A stretch of DNA of 64,000 bases from CAWDMN01 sp963803155. GTDB taxonomy: Bacteria > Acidobacteriota > Terriglobia > Versatilivoradales > Versatilivoraceae. The DNA lies in NCBI GenBank assembly GCA_963803155.1, contig CAWDMN010000049.1, positions 1 to 64,000 of the forward strand. The letters run 5' to 3'. The notes beneath the pieces are model-generated. The model searched no databases. It was not told the origin of the DNA and saw only the letters and a program-made list of their open reading frames with translations. Shown piece after piece: positions 16,375 to 25,584 of this stretch (position 1 is its first letter; each line of letters opens with the position of its first letter). The translations under genes and the position numbers were made by a program.

Positions 16375-16593
16375 TTATTCCAAGGAGCGTTCAAGCTGAG
16401 ACTAATGCATCCACAATTCAGGTGTGAAGTGCATACTCATCGCACATGCCCCCGCTCGCACTTCGACAAGCTCAGTACGAGCGGGGATTAGAGTGCCGCT
16501 CATCCTGAGCTTGTCGAAGGATGAGCGAAAAGTGGATGGACTCCTGGTTGTTCATCGCAATAGTGAACTCATCATGAAAGCTCATTGGAATTA
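16375..16593. repeat. MITE-like repeat, copy 2
   Basis: About 219 bp, more than 95% identical by eye to the copy at 14125-14345, in the same orientation, with TTATTCCAAGGAGC and GCTCATTGGAATTA ends. The 180 bases before it (16193-16374) show no gene. Confidence 0.8.
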
Positions 16594-16666
16594 GGCGAAA
16601 CTTATTGAGAATCGCCGGTAGCGATGACTCGATTCGATTTGACGATATTCTATTTGTGTTTCGATT

Positions 16667-17158
16667 TCAAGGGAGTTGAAATTTTGGTTTTGCCGGATTG
16701 AATTTGAGTGCAGCGGAATTGATGCAATATCGTAAATGGGTAGGCTCGGGACCATCCGGGAAGAGGTGGCCGAGATGGGCGCCACAGCGCCGGCACAGAA
16801 CCTCCACTCTCGCCATGCCGTGACTGCGGTCTTCTATAAGTACGAGCCGGCCGGGAGTCATCACATCCCCAAAACTGGGCCAACCGGTGCCGGAATGAAA
16901 TTTCCGCGAGGAATCGAATAAATCCAAACTACAACAAACACATTGATAAGTGCCTTCCATATGATGATCCCAGTATTGGCCGCTGAAGGCGCGCTCCGTC
17001 CCTTTTTGCCGAGTGACAAAGTACTGTTCGGGAGTCAACTGGGACCGCCATTCCTCCTCGGATTTATATACTTCAAATTTCATCTTTAATGCATCAACGT
17101 TGCGAGCATCGATGCTTCCGCTGATGCAACTGGCCCATTCAGGCATGCGGGAATTCAT
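16667..17158 (-). CDS. msrB: Peptide-methionine (R)-S-oxide reductase
   Basis: 163 residues. It reduces methionine-R-sulfoxide in proteins. Family motifs are present: SEEEWRSQLTPEQYFVTRQK, GTERAFSG, a zinc pair CVCC and a second pair CRRC, FHSGTGWPSF, GHLFPDGP, and the catalytic cysteine in RYCINSAAL. The catalytic domain begins near residue 26, and an internal ATG at 17083 is an alternative start. The upstream ATG at 17158 has AAGG nearby and is used here with reservation. No MsrA is adjacent. Probably cytoplasmic. Confidence 0.9.
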   Translation of the reverse strand: MNSRMPEWASCISGSIDARNVDALKMKFEVYKSEEEWRSQLTPEQYFVTRQKGTERAFSGQYWDHHMEGTYQCVCCSLDLFDSSRKFHSGTGWPSFGDVMTPGRLVLIEDRSHGMARVEVLCRRCGAHLGHLFPDGPEPTHLRYCINSAALKFNPAKPKFQLP

Positions 17159-17523
17159 CCTGGTTTTCCCTTCGGCAATAAAAATTGCAGATCATGGATG
17201 AGGCGGAAATCATTTGCCCAAGGCCCCTCATCCTCATCCGTCCGCTGTTTGATTTTAACAGACAGCGATGAGGTGGAAAGTATGCTTGTGACCAAGTCAC
17301 CCGGTGTGTGTTCGCGGAGCCATGCAGACTGGCGGCGCCACGCGGCAAGTCGCGCAGGGGGTCGTGCGATCTATCTCGGTGTTAGCAAAGATGAATCTGC
17401 ACATACTCTGCGCCACTTCTTGTCAATCTCTAAATCAGTTACACTCAGCAACCGCGGATCGCTTGATTTTTATCGGCTAGGCGAATAAGATACAGGTTCC
17501 GACAATCCCGCCGGGAGGCTAAT
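17159..17523. other. Intergenic region with partial palindromic repeat
   Basis: No gene seen. The segment around 17274-17390 (GGTGG...GTGACCAAGTCACC... GGCGGCGCCACG) resembles a decayed member of the GGTGG...CCACC palindrome family found at 18111, 20474, 21130 and elsewhere. A ribosome site (GGGAGG) for the next gene ends the region. Confidence 0.35.
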
Positions 17524-18051
17524 ATGGAAGAGAAAACCATCTGGCAGAGCAGACCTTCTCAGTTTGTCAACTTTGGAGTCTTTTTATTTTGGGGACTGCT
17601 TTTTCTGTTGATCCTGACGCTGGTGATTTATTTTTGGGATTCCCTCCACAACCTTTGGTCTGTCTTGCCTTTTGTTGGATTATTGGCCTCAATGATTTGT
17701 CTTTTTTATATAGCGCTGCGCTGGATCATTACCTCTTCGCTGAAGTACACGCTGACCAGCGAACGTCTCCTGATTGAAAGCGGCGTGCTCTCAAAACGGA
17801 CCCAGAGTCTGGAACTTTATCGCGTCAAGGATTACACTCTGGTGGAACCCTTTCTTTACAGGTTGGTCAAGCTGGGATCCGTTTCCATCGTTACCTCCGA
17901 TCCTACGACTCCGAAAGTTGAAATGCGGGCGATTACCCAGCCCCGCCCCTTGCTCGATACGCTGCGCCGTCAAGTGGAAACGCGGCGCGATGCCAAACGA
18001 GTCCGCGAAATAGACATGGACCAAATTGACGATCTTTCGACAGGGCATTAA
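17524..18051 (+). CDS. Membrane protein with bacterial PH domain (bPH2/YdbT-like)
   Basis: 175 residues. Two transmembrane segments (residues about 15-38 and 45-68) are followed by a bacterial PH-like domain: SLKYTLTSERLLIESGVLSK, then TQSLELYRVKDYTLVEPFL, RLVKLGSVSIVTSDPTTP, and the family ending PRPLLDTLRRQVETRR. Such proteins are membrane-anchored with unknown function. GGGAGG lies seven bases before the ATG. It is a single-gene unit on the + strand between - strand neighbours. Confidence 0.85.
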   Translation: MEEKTIWQSRPSQFVNFGVFLFWGLLFLLILTLVIYFWDSLHNLWSVLPFVGLLASMICLFYIALRWIITSSLKYTLTSERLLIESGVLSKRTQSLELYRVKDYTLVEPFLYRLVKLGSVSIVTSDPTTPKVEMRAITQPRPLLDTLRRQVETRRDAKRVREIDMDQIDDLSTGH

Positions 18052-18110
18052 TTTTCCGACCTGGAATTTCGCCAGAAAGATCTGCATGAAATCCGAAAAA
18101 AACTTCCGGG

Positions 18111-18204
18111 ACGTGGGGGGGAACCTGTGCGCCGAAGTCACTCGTCGCACGTTGGTCAAGACAACCAGGCTGGAAGTGCCAGGCAGCAAGTCGCGGACCC
18201 ACCT
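18111..18204. repeat. Palindromic intergenic repeat
   Basis: Ends ACGTGGGGGG and (reversed) AGGTGGGTCC, with an inner GTGCGCCGAAGTCACTCGTCGCAC hairpin. It is a member of a family of long imperfect palindromes in intergenic DNA of this window. Confidence 0.5.
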
Positions 18205-18218
18205 CGAAGTTTGCCAAA

Positions 18219-18438
18219 TTAATTCCAAGGAGCGTTCAAGATGAGACTAATCCATCTACGATTGATTTGAAGTATAAACTCATCATACAGGTTCCCGCTC
18301 GCACTTCGACAAGCTCAGTACGAGCGGAGGTTGGAATGCCGCTCATCCTGAGCCTGTCGAAGGATGAGCGAAATCAGGGGATGGACTCCCTGTGGTGGAT
18401 CGAAGCAACAGACTCATCATGAAAGCTCATTGGAATAA
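18219..18438. repeat. MITE-like repeat, copy 3
   Basis: About 220 bp with the same two hairpins as copies 1 and 2 but more sequence drift. Its right end GCTCATTGGAATAA is the reverse complement of TTATTCCAATGAGC, one mismatch from the left terminal repeat, and shows the inverted termini best. Confidence 0.75.
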
Positions 18439-18463
18439 ATCCGCGAGATTGGCACGAACGTTT

Positions 18464-20329
18464 TTATGCTTTGCGGAAACGAAGCCAAACCGCCAGGATG
18501 CGCTGGGGACGAAGCCCGTAATCGCGAATCGCCGAGAGCGTCACCTTTTCCGGGCCGAAGAATCCATCATGCTGATAGGAAAATGAGAGCCGGGGAAGGG
18601 CGGCAGCGGTTGGGGCAACAGGGTGAACCTCGCCAAAGTCTGAATTTATTTCCAACGTGTTTCCCGGCCAGGGCTCCCCGAAAAATAACGGATCGTCCGC
18701 TTCATCCACCCCCATCAGCCAGGGTCCGACGTGGAGAGCCGCCTCCGTCACTCCAGAAGGAAATTCCTCGAGTGAGATCATCCGTCCGCCGCGAAGCTGG
18801 AATCTGGAGAGACAGCGCATGCGGATCTCCAGCCGGTCATTGGCTTTCCAATTCCGACTCAAGCGAACATACCCTTCGACCGACTCAGCTGGGATCGGAT
18901 TTCCATTAAGCTTTAGAGTCATTGGCCCAGCCCAGCGCGGCTGGCGGAGGGCTAGTGGACGGCTCCCGCTTTCCGCTTTGACCGTTAAATGGCATACCCA
19001 ATCCCCCTGGGCCTGCACTCCTTGAGTCCGCACGGAGAGTGCCCATCCCGCGGCTTTCCAATCCACATCTTCATATAGATTCAATCGAAGCTCCCCGGCA
19101 TTTTCAGTGATAATACTTTCCAAAAGATCAGGCAAGGCTCGATATCCATGCATGGTGCAACACCACCAAGCACGATCCACATTGTCCGCTGGTTTTAGGC
19201 CGGCGGAAAAAGTCGAACGGCTGCCATAGTCTCCGGTGAGAAATTGGTTGGGCATCAGGCCATTCTGGAGGCAACGCTCAGCCCGCTCCAGGTATTCAAG
19301 CTTTCCCGTCTTGTGCCAAAGGGAGAGGCTGAGACGGAGGAAATCGGCATGCCCGCATCCCTCATCCCGCGGATCCTGGCCGGACGCGGCTTTCAGCGCC
19401 TTCAGCTCTTCCTCCCCATAGGCCTTGTTTTCCCACCCGAAATATTCCAGCACGCTGCCATAAACCGTGTAATCCGGGCTGGTCACCAGGTTTTGGTATA
19501 ATTTTTCGACCAGATGGAGGATGGCGGGATCTCTTACGGCTTCACCCAATTCGAGGAAACCTCGCAACGTGGCAAGATAGCCGTGGGCATGTTGAATTCC
19601 CCGGTCTTCCAGCAGCGAGGTGACTTGGCGGCTGGCCTCCAAGTACTTATCTTCCTTTGTGGCCGCAGCCAGCCGGACCCAGCCTTCCACCAATTGAGTG
19701 AAGCAGATGAATCCATTGGCCCCCTGTCCACGCAAACGGCGGCGGACCTCATCAGTTGAACATTCCCGTTCCACGGAAATCAGAAAATCTCCCAACCGGC
19801 GGGCCGCTTCCAGGACGCGGGTTCTCAGTTTGAGCTGATAATATTGCATCAATCCAATCAGCAGCCTGCCATTCCCCCAAAGCAGAGCCATGTGTTCTGG
19901 GCCGACTACGTCGGCGCGAAACACCAGTCTTGTGTTTCCGAACCGTCCATCCTGGCGCTGATAGGTGAGAAGTTTTTCCACAAGCATGTCGAGGTTTGCG
20001 GAGGATTCTGACGGAGTCACGGACATTGCCTCGATGAAGCGTCCGGAGACATCTCCGCTAAATTCACTGAAACGCCGCGGCGGTGCTAGAGCCACATCCG
20101 CCAACACCATTTCATGGGAAAAACCAGGAGTCTTTCCCTTCAGAAAACGCTGGCGCGTAAGCTCCATCCGCCGGGCAACCTCACCCGCGGCAGTCACCTC
20201 CGGGCGCGATGATACGGCCTGAGCCGCATTGAATCCTCTCGAGGCAATTGTGGCTGCCAAAGTACATTGCAGAAACTGGCGTCTGCCGGGTCGCAGATCG
20301 GAATTCGGGTGAAAATAGAAAAAATTCAT
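18464..20329 (-). CDS. GH127-like glycoside hydrolase (beta-L-arabinofuranosidase family)
   Basis: 621 residues from ATG at 20329, chosen because GGAGGAG lies just before it. The N-terminus has a Tat-type signal (GRRQFLQCTLAATIASRG). The (alpha/alpha)6-type domain includes GNTRLVFRADVVGPEHMALL, QGANGFICFTQLVEGWVRLA, and VDRAWWCCTMHGYRALPD, whose double cysteine fits the zinc/nucleophile cysteine motif of GH127 enzymes. A beta-rich C-terminal half follows. Family members release beta-L-arabinofuranose and related sugars from plant glycans. The exact linkage cannot be read here. An exported location fits polymer breakdown with the nearby rhamnosidase. Confidence 0.75.
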   Translation of the reverse strand: MNFFYFHPNSDLRPGRRQFLQCTLAATIASRGFNAAQAVSSRPEVTAAGEVARRMELTRQRFLKGKTPGFSHEMVLADVALAPPRRFSEFSGDVSGRFIEAMSVTPSESSANLDMLVEKLLTYQRQDGRFGNTRLVFRADVVGPEHMALLWGNGRLLIGLMQYYQLKLRTRVLEAARRLGDFLISVERECSTDEVRRRLRGQGANGFICFTQLVEGWVRLAAATKEDKYLEASRQVTSLLEDRGIQHAHGYLATLRGFLELGEAVRDPAILHLVEKLYQNLVTSPDYTVYGSVLEYFGWENKAYGEEELKALKAASGQDPRDEGCGHADFLRLSLSLWHKTGKLEYLERAERCLQNGLMPNQFLTGDYGSRSTFSAGLKPADNVDRAWWCCTMHGYRALPDLLESIITENAGELRLNLYEDVDWKAAGWALSVRTQGVQAQGDWVCHLTVKAESGSRPLALRQPRWAGPMTLKLNGNPIPAESVEGYVRLSRNWKANDRLEIRMRCLSRFQLRGGRMISLEEFPSGVTEAALHVGPWLMGVDEADDPLFFGEPWPGNTLEINSDFGEVHPVAPTAAALPRLSFSYQHDGFFGPEKVTLSAIRDYGLRPQRILAVWLRFRKA

Positions 20330-20473
20330 CAACTCCTCCATGCCTGTGGATTACTTTAAAATGCGCTGGCGTCACGCGTAACTCTAACAAAAAGGCTTGG
20401 GAGAACGCAATCCAAGGTCCCGCGATGAGGCGCATTTTAAGTGAGAGAAAAGGCATGCTGCGAAAGGCAAAAG

Positions 20474-20549
20474 GTGGGAGGCGGGCTCCGTCGGGCGACT
20501 TCGGCGGTGTTGCCGCACCTGTGACGGTGGTCACGCGCGCGCCTCCCAC
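20474..20549. repeat. Palindromic intergenic repeat upstream of arsR
   Basis: Inverted ends GTGGGAGGC...GCCTCCCAC with inner CGTCGGGCGACTTCGGCGG and GTGACGGTGGTCACG hairpins. It lies about 100 bases before the arsR coding region. Confidence 0.6.
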
Positions 20550-20648
20550 TTTCCCCTCATCCTTTTTCTAAAGACCTATTAATTGCATTCGCTTAAAAAG
20601 CTTGACAAGAAACCTCTCGTCGAAGAACATGTATGCGGTGGAGCGCAT

Positions 20649-21020
20649 ATGGCCTTAAAACAAACTGCTGATATGTTACAAGCTTTGTCGGATCCCTTGA
20701 GACTTATGATCACCCGGTTATTGTTGGAGCGGGAACTCTGCGTTTGTGAGTTGGTGGATGCCTTGGAGGAACCTCAATACAAAGTGTCCCGCCATCTGGC
20801 TATCTTGCGCAATGCCGGATTCTTGCGAGATTGGCGCGAGGGCGCCTGGATTCACTATGAAATTGCCCCTAACTTAAGCCAGGGCTGGCGCGATTCGTTG
20901 GAGAGTCTCAAAGAGGTTTGGGATCGGAATCCAGAAATTCAGGCCGCTCTTTGGCGGCTGAATAAGAAGACAGCCCGAGTTCCCGGATCAGCAATGTCTT
21001 CAGGCGGATGTTGTAAGTAA
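20649..21020 (+). CDS. arsR: ArsR/SmtB-family metalloregulator
   Basis: 123 residues from ATG at 20649, preceded by GGTGGAG; a longer frame starts at 20583. A winged helix-turn-helix (LSDPLRLMITRLLLERELCV through QYKVSRHLAILRNAGFLRDW) carries the metal-sensing CVCELVDAL in the alpha-3 helix, typical of arsenic(III) sensors. A third thiol group is offered by the C-terminal GGCCK. In the family, arsenite binding releases the repressor from DNA. The next gene is an arsenite methyltransferase, which supports an arsenic role. A -35-like TTGACA is at 20602. Confidence 0.9.
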   Translation: MALKQTADMLQALSDPLRLMITRLLLERELCVCELVDALEEPQYKVSRHLAILRNAGFLRDWREGAWIHYEIAPNLSQGWRDSLESLKEVWDRNPEIQAALWRLNKKTARVPGSAMSSGGCCK

Positions 21021-21129
21021 AAAATTTCCTTACAAGCATGCAATAATGTACATATGCGCAATAAAAAATTCCTAAGAGCCACTCATACTAGTACAGCTGG
21101 CTCAACAAGACAATGAAAATGGACGTCAA

Positions 21130-21237
21130 GGTGGGACGCGCGAGTGTGACGAAGTCACCCGTCGCGCGTCGCCTGGCCAGCCTGGCCTGCCAAGCCAGCG
21201 TGCTCCGGTGACGGCGGTCACTCGTGCCCGCTCCACC
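21130..21237. repeat. Palindromic intergenic repeat between arsR and arsM
   Basis: GGTGGGACGCGCGAGTGTGAC at the left pairs with the reverse of GTCACTCGTGCCCGCTCCACC at the right, about 108 bp in all. The 25 bases just before it (21096-21120, GCTGGCTCAACAAGA...) recur at 40523, also next to a member of this family. Confidence 0.65.
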
Positions 21238-21270
21238 ATTGACTAGCTGGGATTTTCTAAGGAGAATATT

Positions 21271-22089
21271 ATGGCAGATCAAGAACTTCGAAATGAAATT
21301 CAAAAAAAGTATGGAGAAGCCGCAATCCGGGTGGTTCAAAGTGGAGGTTGCTGTTGCGGAGCTGGCATTAAAACCGCCGATTGCGATCCCATCAGCAGCC
21401 ATCTATATGAGAGAAGCGAAGTGTCGGGGATCCCAGAAACCGCGGTGCAGGCCTCATTGGGATGTGGCAACCCCACGGCGTTGGCGCAGTTGAATCCTGG
21501 GGAAATCGTATTGGACCTCGGTTCAGGCGGAGGCATCGATGTGCTCCTTTCGGCCCGGCGGGTCGGCCCGAGGGGAAAAGCTTACGGATTGGACATGACC
21601 GATGAAATGCTGGCATTGGCCCGCGAAAACCAACGCAAAGCGGGTTTGGATAATGTGGAATTTCTTAAAGGTGAGATTGAGAATATCCCCTTGCCGGATA
21701 ATTCCGTGGACATCATTATTTCCAATTGTGTGATCAACCTCTCAACGGACAAAGACCGGGCTTTAGCCGAAGCCTTTCGAGTCCTGAAGCCAGGTGGACG
21801 ATTGGCTGTATCCGATGTGGTGGTTCGTGGGGAAGTGCCCGCGGAAATGCGCAAAAGCGTGGAGCTTTGGATTGGCTGCCTGGCTGGGGCCTTGGAGGAG
21901 AGGGAATACCAAAGGAAACTCCAGACTGCGGGTTTCGGACAGGTGGAAATTATTCCCACCCGGGTTCATAAAATCGAAGAGGCGCGGGAATTCTTGTCTA
22001 ATGCAGGTTGGGATCCGGAGAAACTTAAAGAAGCGGTTGAGGGGAAATTTATCAGCGCATTTATCCGCGCCATAAAACCTGCTGTCTAA
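21271..22089 (+). CDS. arsM: Arsenite S-adenosylmethionine methyltransferase
   Basis: 272 residues, normal for bacterial ArsM. It methylates As(III) using SAM. The N-terminal cysteine-rich GGCCCGAG, the SAM motif VLDLGSGGGIDVLLSARRVG, the signature SLGCGNPTALA, ISNCVINLS with one conserved catalytic cysteine, and IGCLAGAL with another are all present. TAAGGAGAATATT precedes the ATG. It lies 250 bases after arsR in the same direction with a palindromic repeat between them, so co-transcription is possible but not certain. No arsenite pump is seen nearby. Confidence 0.95.
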   Translation: MADQELRNEIQKKYGEAAIRVVQSGGCCCGAGIKTADCDPISSHLYERSEVSGIPETAVQASLGCGNPTALAQLNPGEIVLDLGSGGGIDVLLSARRVGPRGKAYGLDMTDEMLALARENQRKAGLDNVEFLKGEIENIPLPDNSVDIIISNCVINLSTDKDRALAEAFRVLKPGGRLAVSDVVVRGEVPAEMRKSVELWIGCLAGALEEREYQRKLQTAGFGQVEIIPTRVHKIEEAREFLSNAGWDPEKLKEAVEGKFISAFIRAIKPAV

Positions 22090-22306
22090 AACAGCTGAAG
22101 GTGCAAAAAAAGAAAGCGGGGGAAGCTGCCTGCCAATTCAGTCCTCATGTTGTTTGCGCTGTTCGGCGTAAGCAGATTCTTAAGGTGGACTCCAACGCTC
22201 GTTGTACGGAATCGAAGCGAGCATATATCTGTACCGTTTGCTTTCCCCAGCTCTTCACAAGGGCACCTTGTGAGTAGAGGACACAAGCTGAGAGCGGGCA
22301 TCCCTG

Positions 22307-22315
22307 TGCTATAAT
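22307..22315 (+). promoter_or_regulatory. Candidate extended -10 promoter for the sensor kinase operon
   Basis: TGCTATAAT is a perfect TGn-TATAAT extended -10 element, 42 bases before the kinase start codon. No good -35 is seen, which is acceptable for this promoter type. The region 22090-22306 shows no gene. Confidence 0.5.
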
Positions 22316-22356
22316 GAGTTCTCACATGGCCTGTCCAGAACAGGTCTGATGGCGCA

Positions 22357-24090
22357 GTGGGTCTGACGGGGGATGCGAAATTGGATTCTACGGAAGACAA
22401 GACGCTCACAGCGACAAGTGGCATTGAGCCTGAAGAGAATTGGGCGGCATTATCGCTTTCGGCAAAAGTGGCGCTGCTGGTTTCCCTGATTGTTTTTGTC
22501 GTAATTTTCGCCTTAACGTATTGGATCAACAAGGCCTCGGCGGACGCTATAGAAAGGGGGCTGCGCGAAAGTATTACGCGGGCAGCCGAGGAAATTCCGG
22601 ACCAGCTTTTGACCAACATCCCGGGGCATCCGCGGGAGCTGCCGGGAAATCAGGAAATTGCGGATACTCTCCCTGAACTGCAGACTTTGAATGTCAATAT
22701 AACGGACATTTCGGTCTATCGGATCAACGATAAAGGGGAGCCTATCCTGGCCGCCACCACTGAAAAAACTACCGACATCCCCTTGGTTAACCTCATCCCG
22801 TCGGCGATGCAGCAGAAAAAAACCCTGACTAACTTGGAGATGGCTGGCGAAGAGCACTTTTTTGATGTCTATACACCCATACAGGTCCATCAGGGAAAGA
22901 CTAAACCTGGCCATGTGAAAGTCCTGGGATGCGTGAGTTTGCGGGCCTCCCTAAAACAAGCGGCGGACATTTCCAGGCAAAATCTGCAATTTGCACTCAA
23001 AGTGTTTGCCCCCGTCACGATTGCCCTGCTGATTGTATTATTAACGGTGCTGCTCCGGCTGATGATCCATCAACCCGTCAAAAAAATTCGAGCGGCCATG
23101 GCTCGGGCGCAGGCGGGGGATCTTGAAGCCACGGTGGCTTTGAACTCAGGGGATGAATTGGGCCAGATCGCCGCGACCTACAACCGGATGCTTAACCAGA
23201 TTCGCGAAGCTACCTTGGAGAGGCTGAATTTGATCGACCGGATCAATCACTTCAACGTGGAGCTTCAAACCCAGGTACAGCAGGCCACTTCTGAATTGCA
23301 GGACCGCAACCAGCAATTGCGAGATTTAAATTTCAAGTTGTTGCGCATGCAGCGCGAAATGGTGCAGATGGAAAGGTTGGCCGTGGCGGGTCAGCTGACG
23401 GCCACGTTTGCGCATGAAGTGGGGACCCCATTGAATTTAATCTCCGGCCATGTTCAGCTCCTTAAAGAAGCCTTTCAGGAGAATGAATCGGTGTTTCGTA
23501 AACTCACGCTGATTGAATCGCAGATCCGGCGCTTGAGCGAAATTGTCCGGCGCTTGCTCGATGCCACCCGCCGTCCCAAAGTGGAGGCGGCTTCGATCAA
23601 TCTTGAGGTTTTTTTAAGAGACATCGGCACTTTGATCCTCCCTACGCTGCAATCCCACCAAGTGAGTTTGGCCCTCAGTATTCCGCCGGGATTGCCCAGC
23701 ATTCAAGCCGATCCCAAGCAACTGGAACAAGTTTTGTTGAACCTGATTAATAACAGCCTGGATGCCATGCCTCAAGGGGGGGAATTGAAGCTGGAAGCGG
23801 CTTTGCCAGAGGAACAGATGGCTATGATCCGAGTCTCCGATACTGGTACGGGGATTGAGCCGCACAATATGGACAAACTCTTTCAACCCATGTTTACCAC
23901 AAAAGGAATGGGATCCGGAACTGGCTTGGGATTGGCCATTTGCCAAGCAATCATTAAAGAACATGGGGGGGAAATCGAAGTGGAAAGTCAGCTGGATCGC
24001 GGGACAACATTTTCCATTTATTTGCCGGCCCAAGCAATTGTCGTTGTCGGCTCTCCTCAAAGTGTCCAGCCCAGTCTGATATCTGAATGA
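22357..24090 (+). CDS. Membrane sensor histidine kinase (NtrB/ZraS-like)
   Basis: 577 residues with a GTG start. TM1 is at about 29-52, a periplasmic sensor at 53-220, TM2 at about 222-244, then HAMP and a coiled coil (LQTQVQQATSELQDRNQQLR). The phosphoacceptor histidine is in TFAHEVGTPLNLISGH near residue 353. The ATPase domain has LLNLINNSLDAMPQGG (N box), DTGTGIE (G1) and GTGLGLAI (G2). It phosphorylates the downstream NtrC-type regulator, encoded 30 bases away. Architecture and order match envelope or metal stress systems such as ZraS. The signal sensed is unknown, but the gene follows arsR and arsM. Confidence 0.9.
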   Translation: MGLTGDAKLDSTEDKTLTATSGIEPEENWAALSLSAKVALLVSLIVFVVIFALTYWINKASADAIERGLRESITRAAEEIPDQLLTNIPGHPRELPGNQEIADTLPELQTLNVNITDISVYRINDKGEPILAATTEKTTDIPLVNLIPSAMQQKKTLTNLEMAGEEHFFDVYTPIQVHQGKTKPGHVKVLGCVSLRASLKQAADISRQNLQFALKVFAPVTIALLIVLLTVLLRLMIHQPVKKIRAAMARAQAGDLEATVALNSGDELGQIAATYNRMLNQIREATLERLNLIDRINHFNVELQTQVQQATSELQDRNQQLRDLNFKLLRMQREMVQMERLAVAGQLTATFAHEVGTPLNLISGHVQLLKEAFQENESVFRKLTLIESQIRRLSEIVRRLLDATRRPKVEAASINLEVFLRDIGTLILPTLQSHQVSLALSIPPGLPSIQADPKQLEQVLLNLINNSLDAMPQGGELKLEAALPEEQMAMIRVSDTGTGIEPHNMDKLFQPMFTTKGMGSGTGLGLAICQAIIKEHGGEIEVESQLDRGTTFSIYLPAQAIVVVGSPQSVQPSLISE

Positions 24091-24120
24091 ATCCTATTCT
24101 CCGGGAATTGAATCATTGAT

Positions 24121-25479
24121 ATGGCCAAAATTTTGATTGTTGATGACGACCGGCTGACTTGTGATTTCATCCAGGAGATCCTGGAAGAGTTTGAGGCGAA
24201 AATTACGACGGCTCAGGATCCGCAACAGGCCATCGATCTTGCCGCGCAGCATTCGTTTGATCTGGTGATCAGCGACATCAACTTGCAACACCGACTCACC
24301 GGGTTGGATGTGTTAAAAGCCTTTAAAAAAGAGCTTCCCGATTCGGAAGTTATCCTGATTAGCGCCTTTGGAACTTTGGAAACGGCCATTGAAGCGGTGC
24401 GCGAGGGGGCTTTTGATTACATCAGCAAGCCTTTCAACATTAATGAAGTGAAAGCAGTCGTCAAAAGAGCCCTGGATAAAAAGTTGCTGTTGCTCGAGAA
24501 TCAGCAACTGCGGTCGCAACTGGAAAGTTTCCAGCTCCCGCGGAGCTTGGTGGGCAGCAGTCCCAAGATGCTTGAAGTCTACAAGGCCATCGCCAGCTTG
24601 ACGAATTCCAAATCCACCGTCCTGATCATTGGAGACAGCGGCACGGGCAAAGAGCTGATCGCTCGCCAGTTGCATTTGAACAGCCCGCGCCGGGATAAAC
24701 CTTTTCTCGCCATCAATTGTGGAGCTTTGACTGAATCTCTTCTCGAGAGTGAATTGTTTGGCTACCAAAAAGGGGCCTTTACGGGAGCTGTTTCCAATCG
24801 GAACGGCCTTTTTGAGGAAGCTGACGGGGGAACTCTTTTCTTGGATGAAATCGGCGATACCAGCCCCGCCATGCAAGCTAAATTGCTGCGTGTTTTGCAG
24901 GAGCAGGAGATCAAACGGGTGGGGGGGACCAAATCGATCAAAATTGACGTCCGCTTGCTTGCCGCCACTAATCGAAATCTAGAAGAAATGACTAAGGAGG
25001 GAAAATTTCGCGAAGATCTCCTTTACCGCCTCAGCGTCATCACGATTCATTTGCCACAATTAAAGGAACGGCGGGAAGATATTCCCGCCTTGATTTCCCA
25101 CTTTTTCAAAAAACACTGCACTAATTCCGGGCGCAACCCAGCCATGTCTCAAGAAGTGATGGATGCCCTCATGAATTATGATTGGCCCGGCAACGTTCGG
25201 GAACTGGAAAACACGATTGAAAGATTATGCCAGTTTTCCAAGGGGGGAATTATTACGCTCGAAGATCTCCACCCCAAAATGGCCGCCCGAAGCCAGAGTT
25301 CTCCCTCCTCACTATTTGAAGATTTGCCCACCATGGAAGAATTGGAGCGGCGTTATCTTGCCTTTATCTTAGAAAAGACCAAATCCAATAAAACTCAGGC
25401 CGCGGAAATCCTGGGCATCCATCGAACCACCCTCTCTCGCATGGCTGAGCGGTTATCCCTTGATCTCAAAGAGGAATGA
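24121..25479 (+). CDS. Sigma-54-dependent response regulator (NtrC/ZraR-like)
   Basis: 452 residues. The receiver domain (residues 1-120, acidic pocket VDDD and phosphoacceptor Asp in VISDINL) is followed by the AAA+ activator domain with Walker A GDSGTGKE, the sigma-54-contacting GAFTGA loop and DEIGD. A Fis-type helix-turn-helix ends the protein (KTQAAEILGIHRTTLSRMAE). It hydrolyses ATP to open sigma-54 promoters. The kinase lies directly upstream. Two identical-type palindromes and a -24/-12-like promoter lie directly downstream, pointing to the small gene at 25765 as a target. Confidence 0.95.
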   Translation: MAKILIVDDDRLTCDFIQEILEEFEAKITTAQDPQQAIDLAAQHSFDLVISDINLQHRLTGLDVLKAFKKELPDSEVILISAFGTLETAIEAVREGAFDYISKPFNINEVKAVVKRALDKKLLLLENQQLRSQLESFQLPRSLVGSSPKMLEVYKAIASLTNSKSTVLIIGDSGTGKELIARQLHLNSPRRDKPFLAINCGALTESLLESELFGYQKGAFTGAVSNRNGLFEEADGGTLFLDEIGDTSPAMQAKLLRVLQEQEIKRVGGTKSIKIDVRLLAATNRNLEEMTKEGKFREDLLYRLSVITIHLPQLKERREDIPALISHFFKKHCTNSGRNPAMSQEVMDALMNYDWPGNVRELENTIERLCQFSKGGIITLEDLHPKMAARSQSSPSSLFEDLPTMEELERRYLAFILEKTKSNKTQAAEILGIHRTTLSRMAERLSLDLKEE

Positions 25480-25482
25480 CTT

Positions 25483-25497
25483 GGTGCATTTTGCACC
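25483..25497. promoter_or_regulatory. Palindrome, candidate enhancer site 1
   Basis: GGTGCATTTTGCACC is a near-perfect dyad four bases after the regulator's stop codon. It shares its TGCA-N3-TGCA core with the site at 25568 and lies about 225 bases before the predicted transcription start, a normal distance for a sigma-54 activator site. Confidence 0.55.
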
Positions 25498-25567
25498 TCC
25501 CCTGGAGCGAGCCGCACAATCATTAACCGTTTATTTTTGAATCAATTGTAAAATTTGTGTAAGTTCG

Positions 25568-25584
25568 GATGTGCAATTTGCATC
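25568..25584. promoter_or_regulatory. Palindrome, candidate enhancer site 2
   Basis: GATGTGCAATTTGCATC repeats the core of the first site 85 bases downstream, about 140 bases before the predicted start of transcription. Confidence 0.55.

Noticed and set aside
14125..18438. CRISPR-like interpretation of the three 220-bp repeats
   Set aside because: The copies are far apart with whole genes between them and have transposon-like ends, not regular spacers.
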